Under the pieces are notes generated by a model. The model ran no database searches, had not been told where the DNA came from, and saw nothing but the letters and a program-made list of their open reading frames with translations. Position numbers and translations under genes: made by a program. A DNA stretch of 64,000 nt from assembly GCA_021014945.1 (NCBI GenBank), contig MU266340.1, forward strand, positions 1 through 64,000, in the 5' to 3' direction. How positions within the stretch are numbered: position 1 is the stretch's first letter; each line of letters begins with the position of its first letter. This DNA comes from Leucogyrophana mollusca. Taxonomy: Eukaryota > Basidiomycota > Agaricomycetes > Boletales. This document shows positions 33,541 to 46,337 of this stretch, one piece after another.

Positions 33541-35980
33541 ATGCTCTCGCGACAGCCTTACAGTGGCCTATCCCGCAAGCTTGTGCTCGCGTTTGACGTA
33601 GGCACGACGTATAGCGGTATCTCGTATTGCCTGCTTGATCCAGGAGAAGTCCCAAAGGTTCAAGGAGTCGCCAGGTGAGGCTGTTACCACAGGCTGTCCA
33701 GGTTTACTCACGTAACATTGCAGATACCCCGCCCAAGAGCATGTCGGAGGCGACTCCAAAATCCCTTCCATACTCTATTACGATAACCATGGTGCTGTTC
33801 GTGCCATCGGTGCTGAAGCACTGCAGGAACACATCATCGAACAAGCCGAGGAAGAAGGCTGGACAAGGCTAGAATGGTTCGTACATTCGTGCCTATCACC
33901 GCGGCCCACTAATGGTGTCGTATCGGTGTTGCAGGTGGAAACTCCACCTACGTGCAAAGCATCTCGCTGCTTCTCACATCACCGATGGCGATATCCCTCC
34001 CCTTCCGAAGGGAAAGACTGGCGTCCAAGTGCTAGGCGATTTCATGCGATATCTTTTCCAGTGCGCGCAAAGTTATATCGAAGAAACTCACGCCAATGGT
34101 GCCAACCTCTGGAAATCTGTGGGGAATAGCATCGAGTTCGTTCTCACTCATCCAAATGGATGGGAAGGGCCTCAGCAGAGCCAAATCCGACGAGCTGCCG
34201 TACTAGCGGGGCTTATTCCGGATACGACGGCAGGTCAATCTCGGGTCCAACTAGTAACGGAAGGAGAAGCCAGTCTCCATTTCTGCGTCGCGAACGTGCT
34301 AGCATCCGATACTTTATCTGGAATACCTATCGTCGAATCCCCGGCGCATGAGGGGGGCGTTGCGTCCGACGGCAAAGGTGTCATTATCGTGGATGCCGGT
34401 GGTGGAACCATCGACCTGAGCGCATACTCTATGAGTTTGTCCTCGAGCTTGTTCGAGGAGATAGCACCTACCCAGTGTGAGTATTATTCCTCTGAGGATG
34501 ATATCATGCGTAAACATCACTTCAGGCCGCCTTCAAGGATCTGTTTTCGTAACACGGCGTGCTCATGCGCTGCTGAAAAGTCAGCATAGGTTTTCGCCGG
34601 TGACATCCTGCTGATGGGGTTCATTTGTCTTGACAGAAAAACTTGACGGCTCGCTATATGGGAATCCAGACATCATCGAACAGATGATAGGTATATTTGA
34701 TAAAACCACTAAACTGAGGTTCCGAAACGCAGAGGACCCGTCCTATATCAAGTTCGGTACTGTGCGCGATAAAGATCCCAAGTGTGATATCCGTTCCGGT
34801 CAACTCAAACTGCAAGGGTATGTCATGCTGTCCATCAGTGCTTTATTGTCATTCATCGTTGTGCGGAACGCAGACAGGAGGTCGCTACTTTGTTTGAGCC
34901 TTCCGTTCAAGGTATTCTGGAGGCGATAGAACAACAGCGCAAAGTAGCTCAGATACCCATTTCGGTAGGTTAACACCGCGTCACCTAGATGTGCGAGTGC
35001 TAAGTCTCGCGCAGTTCGTTTTCCTTGTCGGTGGGTTTGCTGCCAGTGACTGGTTGTTTGCGAGCCTCCAAGCACACTTGCAGCCTCTTGGGATCAACTT
35101 TTGCCGTCCTGATAGTCATGTGTAAGTGCCCTCTGTACGCGGGCGGATGATCCCTATATCGGGAACTTATATACACTCAACCAGGAACAAGGCCGTTGCT
35201 GATGGCGCTGTTTCATTCCACGTCGACCATTTGGTGCACAAAAGAGTCGCAAGATATACTTACGGCTTGTCTTGTAATGTGGCATACGACACAACAAACC
35301 CTGAGCACCTGGCAAGAAGAAAAACCGCCTATCACCGCCCTTCAGGAAGATTAATGCTTCCGAACGCCTTCAGCCCCATTTTGACGAAAGTGAGCACAAT
35401 GTTTGTCGCCTTAGTACTCATTATCTACTCGCCATTCCCAACAGGAAACCCGAGTTTCCGAGTGCCAAGAATTTCAACGGGAGTACTGTCGCCAACTTCT
35501 CTCGTACCACGAATGCACCGAAGTCGAAGTCGAGATCATGTCTTACCGAGGCGCTGACCACGAGCCTAGGTGGACGGATACGGATCCTAGTAAGCTTCCT
35601 CCCTGATACCGTGACTAGAGTCAAATGGCAATCCGGCAACAGAATCCTTCTCAACGCTGTGCTCGGTTCGGGCAGATACTTCGCTGTTGGCCAAGTCCCT
35701 TCAGCCACGTCTAGCCAAGACGAAAGGATCGGTGTATTATGAGATGGAGTTCAGTGTCATATTACTCTTCGGACTCACCGAACTAGCAGCCCAAGTCTCC
35801 TGGACCGAGGATGTACGTTCATCTCCTCAATTGCTCATCCACGAATCTGCTAACTTGCTGTTCTCTCAGGGCGTTAACAAGCGGTAAGAAATCAGCATGG
35901 AAGGTTTGACCCCTATTTGATTCTCGCTTTACAGGAGTCCTGCCGTCGTCGTCTACGATGAAGAGGTAGAAGAGGCTTAA
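33541..35980 (+). CDS. Hsp70-like ATPase, copy B
   Basis: Paralogue of the Hsp70-like gene at 24591-27040. The start is ATG 33541 (MLSRQPYSGLSRKLVLAFDV), with phosphate-1 motif VGTTYSGISYCLLDPG, then SKIPSILYYDNHGAV and LEWWKLHLRAKHLAASHITD after short introns. The middle reads VQVLGDFMRYLFQCAQSYIE, SLHFCVANVL, phosphate-2 VIIVDAGGGTIDLSAYSM and RLQGSVFVTRRAHALL. Then come EKLDGSLYGNPDIIEQMIG, the adenosine motif FVFLVGGFAASDWLF, and a C-terminal beta-rich end (MEFSVILLFGLTELAAQVSW; SPAVVVYDEEVEEA). No stop or frame break was found. The canonical Hsp70 substrate-binding domain and EEVD are absent. Family members of this divergent type are abundant in Agaricomycetes. The clients and partner J-proteins are unknown. 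Confidence 0.9.
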
Positions 35981-36633
35981 ATGACATGGCAGTCGCACGC
36001 CTGGGCTCATAAGTTCGGTTGGAATTGAGTACCAGCACAATGGGGTTCAGGAACCTCTTTCTCCTGTCAGACTCTGAATTGGCTATGTGGACTAGGCAAG
36101 AATTGTACTTTTGGTCTCTCCTGCTACAAAGATCGTTTTATCCTTTTGATTCTGCTATAGAACATCCCGTTCGAGAGGTTTGTTGTAAGTCGTGAAACGT
36201 GAAACGTGATTCCTGCCTCAATATCAATATCAATGGCGGAAAGCATTGATCCTGCTGCTCAACGTTTGGAAAATGTGTCCCTGAGACAGAGCGTCGCAAT
36301 TTTTGGTGGAGTCACATTGAGAAAAGGTGTAGAACGTACATGGCCGCTGGTCAAGAGTCAAATGAGAGCACGTCCACCGTCCACACGTAACCCTGTTTCG
36401 ACCTTCGCTGATCCACCTAGCTTTCATTTAGGCATTATTTTCAATCCCTTTATGAGTGCTCGCAGTCTTAGTGTGGTGCAAAGTACACATACTCAAACAT
36501 GAGCCAAATGAAAATGATAGAGATGTGGTACACAGGAAAATGTGACTTATCATCTAGGTAGTGTCCGGGGGAAAATACGTATGGGTGGAATGGGTCATGC
36601 TTACTAACAAAGAGTTGGTGGAACACGGGAGAA
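35981..36633. other. Intergenic, no gene seen
   Basis: Between the 3' ends of Hsp70-like B and the large RhoGAP gene. Short open frames (for example 36206-36502 plus) have no recognisable family character. Confidence 0.4.
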
Positions 36634-39600
36634 TCAGTCTTCCGAATCGCCGTCCGCGGTGGGGTTTATCTCTTCATCTTCTTCATCTTCCTCAAGAATC
36701 TCCTCCATTTCGTCTTCTTCCCCGTCATTTTCAGCCTCCAAGTCGTCGTCGAATATGATATGGAACTGTAGTAGCAAAAGTCAGTATTGCTTTTCAGTCG
36801 AAGAAACCAAGCATACGTGAGTGATGAGGGCCTTGACAAGCTTGTGCGTATGGCCCATATTTGCCAGCTGAGCAGTCGAAAAGTGAGTGAAAGGTCACTT
36901 TAGAGTGTGCGATAACTCACGATCAAGGAAAAATCATTTTGAGGAGCTCGGAGAAGATTGGGACTGAAGACAATAGCGAGAGCCTCCGCTGTCATTTGGT
37001 TGTGTTCTTCGTAGTCGGTTACTCTGGATAGTCAATCACTAAGTGGGATTTTGCTTCAAGGGAGTGCATAACTTACTTATCGAGATGTTCAGTCACTCGC
37101 TTCAAGAGATCGAAATTGCCTTGGGGCAAACCTCGGACGACGCTTCGTATGGTACTGAGGCGCGAATTGAGGTCTTCCAGTTCTATTTGGAGGATAAGCA
37201 AGATTTAACGCAAGCCTCAGGCGTACACGCACTCATAGCCTCTATGACGCTGTAATAGGAGGAAGAAGGGAATACAGGCTCGGGTAGGAGTCGGAACCAG
37301 GACTTGATGAGGTCGCACACCGCATGAATGTCCGAGTTTGCCGTAATTGGCGATTCACCTGAAGTGACCACTAGCTTAGCAATACACGGGCAAGCTTCAT
37401 ACAGCTGTTGAAGTACCTCTGTTGAAGGCGTCGCGGAGAGAGCTGATTTCGGACGTTGCCCCAGCGATGCGATCTACGACGGTAAAATTAGCCCTCCGTA
37501 GTAAATATTAACTTTCGCGGCTTACATATGCCAACCTCGCTCAGACCTCGTGTCTCGACTTCGTATAGACACTTTTGAACAACTGACGGAATCGTTCCCG
37601 GGTCAACATCTTGTCCTCCAGCCTCGCGCCGAAGCAGGAATTCAAGTTCGACGCCAAAAACTGTGGGCTCAATTGAAGAAGAAAATGAGAGGCATAGAAC
37701 ATAACTTACCAGCAGTAGGATGGCGGGAAGCCGTAGGTGCGGCGGCCTGGTTGTGAATGTGGTCAGAAAGCTGGGGTTTAGGGGAATTTCCGAGATATGT
37801 CAGGCGGCGCTTCGCAGCCAGTTTAGCAACACGGTTTATCTGCTCTATCCAACCCGTCATCTCCCGCTTGGAAATAGCTTGCAGCAAATAATGGCCTCCA
37901 TCTTCAGTGTCGAGCTGGAAGGTAAACGACCTTTCGTTGTTGATGAACGGCGCTACCCTAGCATCCACGATGCTGAGAACCAGAGAAGGCTTGCTTGATG
38001 GTGTGAAATCCAACTCTGCAGGTGACCTTTTGATCCCAGTAGCGTGAATGTTGTCGGTGAAAGCACTCGAGATGGGCCGCATCAACTGGAAGAACGCAGA
38101 AGAGTAGCTTTTCTTGTTTCGATGTTGTTTCTGCGCTTGCGTCATGGGCTTTCTGGGTCGCATGGCCTTGTTGAGATAATCATCCCGTTTCTCCGTCCGT
38201 TGCTGCTCTTGCTTTTTGTCTCTTAGCAATCGGTCGTGGAGGTATCGGTCGCGCTTATTTTTATCTTGCTGGGTTGCCACTAATTTTTGGAAAGGGCGTG
38301 CAACCTTACGCGCAGACGACGTGTTACTGACGCTAGCTTGAAGTGCTTCGCGCTGCGCTTCGTCTCTGATCCCTCGGTGGTCGAAATCAAGAGCGTTTAC
38401 TTCTTTCTCGATGTTGTTAAGGCGCTCGAAATCTTTACGGTCCACATCGTCACGTTGGCGGCTTTTGCTGGACGATACAGTCAAAACAAGATCACAGAGG
38501 TGTCTGAGGTTCATACGTCAAAATATATAAATAGTAGATAGTACCACCCAGGCTCACCTCCGCTTGTCAAGATTGACGATGCACTGGCTATTCTCCGTAG
38601 ACAATGTCACGGTGTTTGGGATACTGACGATCTCCAATACGCGTTCCAAAAGCCAGCTGATATCAACGACCAAAGTGTCACCATAAGACTTCTTCGGCAC
38701 AAAGGGCTTCGATAGCATAGCAGCAAGGCTATCGCACTGCACTCCACGAATATTGGCAATATTTTGCCAGGGACGGTGGTGCATACGACTTTCGGTACTG
38801 ACCACGGCCGATGTGATCACCGCCTCTACAAAAGACCGTACACATGCCCTATCCGCGCAGCCCAGGGTGGCCGGGCCAGCATCAAGGTTACGTAGGCGAG
38901 CGATCTCTATGGCGCGCAGAAGAAGGTCCATCCTCGCTTGGCGCAATCGCAGGCCAAGCTTAGGAGCGACCAATTTGGAGACCAGCCACTTGCGGAGAAT
39001 GCTGTAGGCACGAATGCAACTTCGGATGCTCGGAGGAAGGAGACGGTAGATAGCGTCCTGAGAGAGTTCTGAGATCATTGAGGATGGTTCGATCTCCAAT
39101 ATGTGCGAGTACATCGTCTGGATCTCGATATCCTCCGTTGACAAGATTTCATGCGAAGGGAACCACCCTGTGCGATCTGCACTCTGGACTTCTAGTAGGT
39201 CAGAGGTGATAAATAGCTCCTGGTGGACAAGGTTAAGCATGGGCTCAACAATCCAACTGAGATTAGTACCTCTTCGCTGACGTTGCTGAAGGCAGCCGCG
39301 CCCATAGCATTCAGGTTCTCGACAAGCTCCTCCGCTCCAAGATGATCGATGTCAGGAGGAAGATTTCCGAACGTTCGAGTCCGAGACGTCCCGGCAAAAG
39401 ATCGGGCATTAGCGACGACCCGAGTAGGAGGACGCATAGTGTACGATTGGAAGGCCGTAGTGGTCGATTTCACACTTTGCTGCAAAGCAGTCCACGCTTG
39501 CTGCACATTGACATCACCCGAGGACGACGAATCCAGCAATCCCTGGTTCATGGGGCCATCTAGGAAAGTTTGTAGGACCCCAAAGAGTTGAACATCGTCC

Positions 39601-42600
39601 AGGCAGTCTTGTGCACCACCGCCTGAGACTATCCATTCCTTGATAGTATCCAGGATCTCGGTGCGGAAGCGAATCACGTTCGCAGGGTTACTGAAAGCTG
39701 GATCGCTTGAAGGCCTACTGTTAACAAAGCGCTTACGCATTAGCTATAAGCACCACCCGTTAGCGCGCGCGATGTGAGACTATAAGGAACCGACGCACTT
39801 CGAAGAAGACAATGGGCGTGACAAAACTACGAAAGATGTTCCACCACACACGCGCGAACTCTGCTTGATCGATGATAAGATCCCTAGTCTTACCATCTCT
39901 CAATGACGTCTCCCCATTATCATCGGCGACGGCAACACTGACACCTTGAAGGCCATGAATGAGAACATTTACCAGACGATCCAAAGTACCTGCTTGCACC
40001 AACACACGGATAGGTTTCTCAGACGAGGCCTCTGTCACCGTAATGTTTGGTCGTGAAGAAATCGAGGGGAGGGAGTTGCGGCGCGCGACGCTGCTTTTCC
40101 GCTCAAGTCCCTGAGACGACCCTGGCTTGACGCGGATGGACGGGGAGCGTGTCATAGCTTTCTCAACGCTTGCTCCCTCGATAATGGAACTGGGCGGCCG
40201 AGATGGCGCGCAGGATGTCGGTCTTGAAGCTGAGTTTGGTTGCAAATCGCTGCGAGCAACTAGCACGAGCTCGCCCTCATAAACTGGTATTGCAGTCCCA
40301 CGAAGATCAACATCGCCGACGCTGAAAAGCTTCTCCCTACTGGCGGCGTGGGCAGTGCCTTGTTTAAGGGACCGGGTTATGGGCCGCAGCGATGTCTCTA
40401 AGCCCTGCAGGAGCTGCAGTTCATCAACGTTAAGTCGGGTAGGACCGCTCTCCAGTCGACCTCGCCAAACCTGACCACGATCAATCAACGTGATTGTGGG
40501 TAACGGCTCGACAAAAAGAAGTGGAACGAGAGGGTGACAGTGGGTGTGCGGAGTGGTTATTGCATGCGACCAGAAGTACGGTTCAAACAGGCCCTTCCGC
40601 CGCGGTTCTGCGGCGAATGACAGAGACATGAACTGCTCGACTCTGACAGACCCGCCATGTCAGTTGAGTGTGTGTTACTCGAAAAATGACGGACCTCTGG
40701 AACTTCGAAGCGATAGCATTTTGGTTCCCTTTACCATCACAGAACTCCTGCCAGAATGCTACCAGCCATCCAACCTCCTGTGGCAGCTGTTCTTCAACAA
40801 CTGTACTGGGACATAGCGAGAGCTTGGTCCGCAGTCCCTCGAACATATCTCTCGTCTTCATGAGGGGATTCACTGTCCAGCTCTGCTCACCTCCTTCCTC
40901 CCTTGCGTGCTCGAGCATTTGTTTGAGACGATCCTTTACATCCCCGCCCCACGCCGTGATGATGGGTTCTTGGGCATGTACGACATCCCCATCACCTTCA
41001 GGGTATATCCAAGACTCGACGGCGCTAAGGGATTGTCGATCTACTCGTTTCCAAGCCTTGCTCAGCCTCGCTACCGGACGAGAACACAACGCTGCCGAAA
41101 TAGCCATCCAGGAACATTCATCTCCCGCAACTCGGCACAGTTCTCCAACTCTGGCCCAAGTGGAAATAACTTCAGAGCGCGAATGGGTGCGTGAAGTCTG
41201 AGGGTTTCGCTCGTCCGAAGCTACAGTGCTTGGAGATGAGATAGAGCCGCTACCACTGGACGAGTCAGCCCCAAGGATTTGCATCAGGAGGAGTCTTGTT
41301 AGCCAGTGCGGTTCGGCTTCGGTGCCAAAGAGTGCTGCAGACGGTGGAAAGCTACGAGACACGTTATTGGGTCCATCCGAGTTGCTGAAGTCGTCGGCTC
41401 CAACAAGATGATCGGCTGTGAGGTTCTCTGGAAGTTTTTGAAGGGTACGACGATGGAACATTCGCAAGCTCAGTGCGATAATCTGAGGGTCTAGCAGTGA
41501 TAACACTTCTCGAGAAAACCCATCTTGAGCCAATAGTGTCCATATTCTGCGCTCGCAAGGACCTGAAAAAGGGTGCTGTGGGCGCTGCTGTCGTGGGTTG
41601 GGTAGCTTTCCGGATGGGGAGGTTGGCGGCCCTCCAGGCGCACCAAGAGCCTCCATGAGGGAAGCCATTTTTGCGTCGTCGTCTGGTCTAGGGGAAAAGG
41701 TTGCCAAATTCGGAGAGAGTACTGTGGTATCCATAGAGGGGGACGCCAAACTGATATTCGGGGAAGCTGTATAGAGAGCCTGGGTCGACACAGATTTCGG
41801 GACACCAGAAACAACGGCCGGAGCTGTCGAATTCCATGAAAAGTCTGGGATCGTCTCTGATCTCCACGTTTCCCAACCAAGAGCATCTGCTGGGACGCCA
41901 TGATATCTGAGATACTCGCCAGCCATCCATGTGACCCTCGCGCGGTCCTGATCTCGGGCTCCGTCGTCTGCACCGCTAACGAGGTTGGCACAGCACCGGG
42001 TGAACTCATTTTCGAATTTCGTCCGGTCCACTAGGAGGGGCAAGCCCAACAAGACAGCAGATGAAAAGTCCTTCCACGCCGAGGTCCGCGATCTCCCTGT
42101 GCCAGTAGGGTCTGACTCGGGGGATGGAGAAGTTGTGAATGTCGTAGAGAATACGGTCTCGTGGACGAGAGCTTCAAAGGTTCCCTTCTCGATCCCCGCC
42201 TCATCGTACACCAACTGAGGATGCGTTCCCCTACCCCAGTAGGCTCTTTTCTTTCTTCCGATTGTGCCGTCGTCCCTGGCCCTGGCCCCCCTCCCAGTCT
42301 CCTCTGGCACATCCGGCTCAGCGTCTACCTCTTCGTCTTCAACCGCAGCAATGACCTCCGTAGGGAACAGCTCCTTGATGGCGGTACTTCTATCACTTGG
42401 TGGCTTGTAGAAGTAAAGTTTGGAGCCCTTCAGCTCAGCTTTGGACGACTTCCATCCTTTGGACAGTGTAAGGTTGGCCGCCGTGCTATATGGTCTGTAC
42501 TGGGAGTAAAGAGAAGGAGGAGCGTCCGCTAGGCGGTTGATAAACCCTGAGCTGTAGACGATTTGTGACGTGCGCCTGGAATCGCGTAGACCTTCTTGAT

Positions 42601-43916
42601 GATCTCCGGGTTCGCCTATCAAAGGTGGGGCTAGTAAAGAAGGAGCATGTACCATATTGGTCGACTGGCCAGCGTTGGTAGAAGAGCTAGGAAACGTCTG
42701 TTTGCTGGATGACGGGCTTCCGAGGCTAAAGGGAAAGACTCCTCGTCCAGATGGACTACTTCCGGCACCAGTTTTCTCTATATCGTCACCATCGCGTTCT
42801 GAGCCCGAACCTTTCCTTTTGGGGCTGCTCGGGGCAAAGCCCAGCTTCGGAGCGGAAAGTTTGGAGGCGAGGCGAGGAGTAAACGAATGGGTTCGTGTGT
42901 GCGTAGCTGTCGTTCCGGTCTGAGCAGGGAAAGACTCCGAAGTTGGGGAGGAGATCGAGATAGATATCGCAGATTCAGGGGGGAACGTACTGCTATCGGG
43001 AGGTGAGGACGAGAGATTTTCGGATGTGACGATCGTGGGGAAAGGGTGCCGGGTGGGGTAGGCATTGCTGGATGACGTAGGATGGAGAGTTGCACTACTA
43101 TTGCTTCGGTTACGATACTCTTGAACCCTGTGCTGAAATGTAACGTCTACAGGGGAATATGGGGGTGACGAAAAGTTTCCAAGGTCATCTGCTGATTTGG
43201 ACCATCCTTTGCGTGATATAGTACGAAGATCACCTAAGCCCCTACTGCTTTCGGGCGAAGATGGCTGTGACGAAGAAGGAAACGGCTGTGAAGACTCAAA
43301 TGATCTCGGGGGCTGCGTTGACAGATCCAAAACGGACCTAAGACCGTGATAAGTCAGTACAGGGATCAGCGGAACGCGGTAAGGCAACCAATTGAGTTAA
43401 CATATTATATCATTGGCAGTGGTACGACGGTGCACGTATCGCACCACAGCTGCAGCGACCAAGGCAATGGCTCAGAAGCAAACAAGTAGCCCATTTGAAG
43501 AAGACTGTCCCTGGCAGGGGCTTACGTGAACAGTAACACGTTGAACTGCAACCACTGCGAAAAATACGACCAGATGATCAAACTCACTTGCTAGCATTGC
43601 TAAGGCGGGGTTCGGACTGGAAAGAGGCCATGATGGGCCGCGGATCCGTTGGGCGGGATATCTTGGGTTTCCTACCAACAGAACTCGTGCTTGCTCGAGG
43701 CTCATTCGCGCTGACAATAGAACGCGGATCGGAAGGTTTACGTCCAAACCATTTAGAAGGCTTGGACAGGAACTGTGTAAATCCTGAGGAGGGCGAATTC
43801 GCGCGCGCCTGGGGAAATTGATGATAGGCGGGAGAAGAGGGTGTGGACGCGGGGTAAGCGGGAGCGTCCTGCGGGCTCAATGTGTTGAAAGATGGGGCGC
43901 CTCGCCGTGGTGGCAT
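36634..43916 (-). CDS. Large PH / RasGEF-like / RhoGAP signalling protein
   Basis: Very long gene, roughly 2,100 residues. The start is MPPRRGAPSFNTL at 43916, and exon 1 splices at SNASK into SVLDLSTQPPR near 43337. The N-terminal third is Ser/Pro-rich, then a PH-like segment (GWKSSKAELKGSKLYFYKPP, near 42440). A RasGEF-like catalytic region follows (DPQIIALSLRMFHRRTLQKL near 41500; WLTRLLLMQILG near 41290; ICR-like VGELCRVAGDECSWMAISAAL near 41140; VARLSKAWKRV near 41060). A second PH-like segment (YLLQAISKREMTGWIEQINR, near 37850) precedes a RhoGAP domain with the arginine finger in VGIYRIAGATSEI (near 37450) and later MTAEALAIVFSPNLLRAP (near 36970). The tail is acidic. The RasGEF part is divergent and may be inactive. 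Likely a regulator of polarity GTPases at membranes. Confidence 0.83.
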
Positions 43917-45362
43917 ACCGCAGACTCTTGTCCTGATTGAAAGGAACGAAATTCCACGGAGATATCAAAACCTGGGGTACGTGGCTCGAACAGGCGGATG
44001 GGGAGAGAGCGCGAACGCGGCCAAGCTGTCTGACCGCAGATCAGATCTGTTACTCCGGAGGAAAAAGTCAAAGACGCGCAACTCACGCTAAGCAGCCGTC
44101 TTCGCTATAAGTACGACTGGGATGAAGTTGATCTCACACGAAGGTCATGAAACATACAAGTGAAGGATGGAATGAAGAATATTGGGAAACGGACATAAGC
44201 ACCGCCCAACTGAAGTAAACTTGGGAAATGTGGCGCGGGTCCCATCAAAGCTGATCTTTCTCGGTTCCATCAACTTCACACAGTTGATGGTTCGCCTCCA
44301 GCTTGAACGACTTGGAGGCTGCTTATAGCGAGGGTATGAGATCCACTGGACTTATTCTCTTGCACGCGTTCGCGGTTTGTCATAATTTAGTAGGTGCGCT
44401 TCCTTCGTGAAGGCTCTTAAACCATTCATCCTTACCGGCGTGTTACCGTGATCCCCCAGTTACCAGATCACTCCCACCACCAAAGCCAGATCTGCATCAG
44501 AAGGCAAAGAAGGCTGGCTTACTTTCCATCACCCATCGGCGATACGTCGCCCGGTAGATCTTTGTCGTCGAAATCCTCCAATGGGCATCAAAAAAGATAG
44601 CAGCAAATATATCAAAGGACGACGGTATTCGAGGACGAAAGATTGTCGACTCCATGGAAAGAAACCACGACGAGCGGGGAGCCTGTTTATCGACCATACG
44701 GTTGTTTCACCTCCCTCCCTCGGTAGCAGCCCAAGTTCATAAAACAAGTGTCATTCACCCTCTGACACCCGGGAGGCATGTAATTCTTGGGATGCTCACG
44801 GATAAATCTCGAGATCTGCTGCTCGAAGAATTATTGAGAGTCCGAGTTGGCCATGTCGCGTGGGCCACAGCCCGGGGGCTCGAAACCCGCTCTTTGACAG
44901 GTTGTACTCACGTCTTACCCGGGAAAGTGGGTAGACCTTGAGGAACCTTCACAGACTCCGATCAAATAGCTGCCTTCCGGCGGCAGCGTTGGTTCAGCCA
45001 CGGTCGAGACAGGTTTCCACCACTCAGTGAGTGAGGAAAGGCCATTTGATGTTTCTTGTTGACAGTGAGGGCGAAGTCCGGAAACAAAAAGCGCTAGACA
45101 TTCGCACCAAACACATTTCGGAGCGCTTAATGTATTGATTTCAGCCCCTATAGCAGAGACTCCCCCAGCCCCTCCGGAATTCCGACCCTTGCGCTGTTTA
45201 CCCTGGGCATGCTCATATACTCGTAAAGCTTGCGGATCCACGGGTCGGACGCGATTGAAATCTGCGCACAGTTTTCGCTATACTATACAGTGAACACTAA
45301 AGGCTTTGTATTGTGTTACATTGGTTGTTATTTCATCCACGTGGTGTCTCCTTCACCAGTGC
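43917..45362. other. Intergenic, no supported gene
   Basis: About 1.4 kb between the RhoGAP gene start and the glutathione S-transferase stop. The open frames here (for example 44654-44941 plus, 44497-44697 minus) are short and unlike known proteins. A T-arm-like sequence near 44875-44891 has no supporting tRNA stems. The right part presumably includes the GST 3' end, and the left part the RhoGAP promoter. Confidence 0.45.
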
Positions 45363-46337
45363 TTACGCGCCGTCTTTCACAGCCAGCCAGGAGGGCCTGT
45401 TCGTGATATCATTCCACCACCTAAGCAGACGTTATCAGAAAACAGTCATAGATACCCAGGGCGCAGACGCGTGATCCAAGACAGAGACGAATTTGGCTCA
45501 CCTAGCGACATTGGGATGCTTTTCGAGCAACTCTCCATGACCGGCAGGGCGCAACATGCTTCCATAGGGAAGGTGGAACAGATCAGCGAGAGTGACGTTC
45601 TAGGGGAAAGATTGTCCTGTCAGCTCTGTTCTCCACTCTCCACTGGGCCTCCGTGGCATCGACGGGTTCGTAAGCAACAGCAATGACTATGACTTACATC
45701 ACCAGCCAAATACTTCTGCTTGCTGAGGATGACCTCGTAAGCCTCCAACTTGGAGTTGAGGCTGGTAGCCAGCTCTGCAACGCGGGCTTCGTTCGTTTGC
45801 AGGCCACGACGACTGTCACAGCCATTAGTAACAGCCACATCGATGGTTATATGTCAGACCGCTCACATCTTGAAAACCTTTTCGAAGACTATCCCGGACG
45901 CGAACGGATCAAAGTTGGAGGTCTCCGTGGACGCTAATTCACGGCTGTAGCGCAATGCGATGCTTGAACATTATCAGGGCGCACCTGCTTGCTCGAATAG
46001 AGCTTCGGCTTTGGCTTCACTAGGGATCAGTTCCTGGGTACCTTGACCGGCATACTTCTTGGCGAGGTAGCGCGCGATAGCACGCGATTCGTACAAAATG
46101 AACCCATCATCGTCCTAGCTCTGAGGTCAGTTCTCAAGGCGAGACTTCTTGTTGTAAGGGACGCACAATGTAAGGCACCTGTCCAAACGGCTGGTTCTGC
46201 GTGAAGGAAGGGGCCTTGTGCTCGCCCTTGGCTAGATCAATAGAAACCAATTCATAAGGAATGTTTTTCTCCTTGCAAACCACGGCTACGCGTCGTGTGC
46301 AAGTCGACAGACTGGAGCCGAAGATTTTGAGAGTCAT
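45363..46337 (-). CDS. Glutathione S-transferase (phi/theta-like)
   Basis: Cytosolic glutathione S-transferase of about 215 residues that conjugates glutathione to electrophiles. The start is MTLKIFGSSLSTCTRRVAVV at 46337, with the catalytic-region Ser/Cys in SLSTCTRR. The thioredoxin-like domain continues with NQPFGQVPYI and, after an intron, DDDGFILYESRAIARYLAKK (the glutathione-binding ESRA motif). The helical C-terminal domain has SNFDPFASGIVFEKVFK, ELATSLNSKLEAYEVILSK, NVTLADLFHLPYGSMLRPAG and WWNDITNRPSWLAVKDGA, with the stop at 45363. Five short introns join in frame. Sequence pattern fits fungal GSTs close to plant phi and theta classes. The physiological substrate is unknown. Confidence 0.93.

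Noticed and set aside
44875..44891. B-box-like sequence gggctcgaaacccgc
   Set aside because: No cloverleaf could be drawn on either strand.
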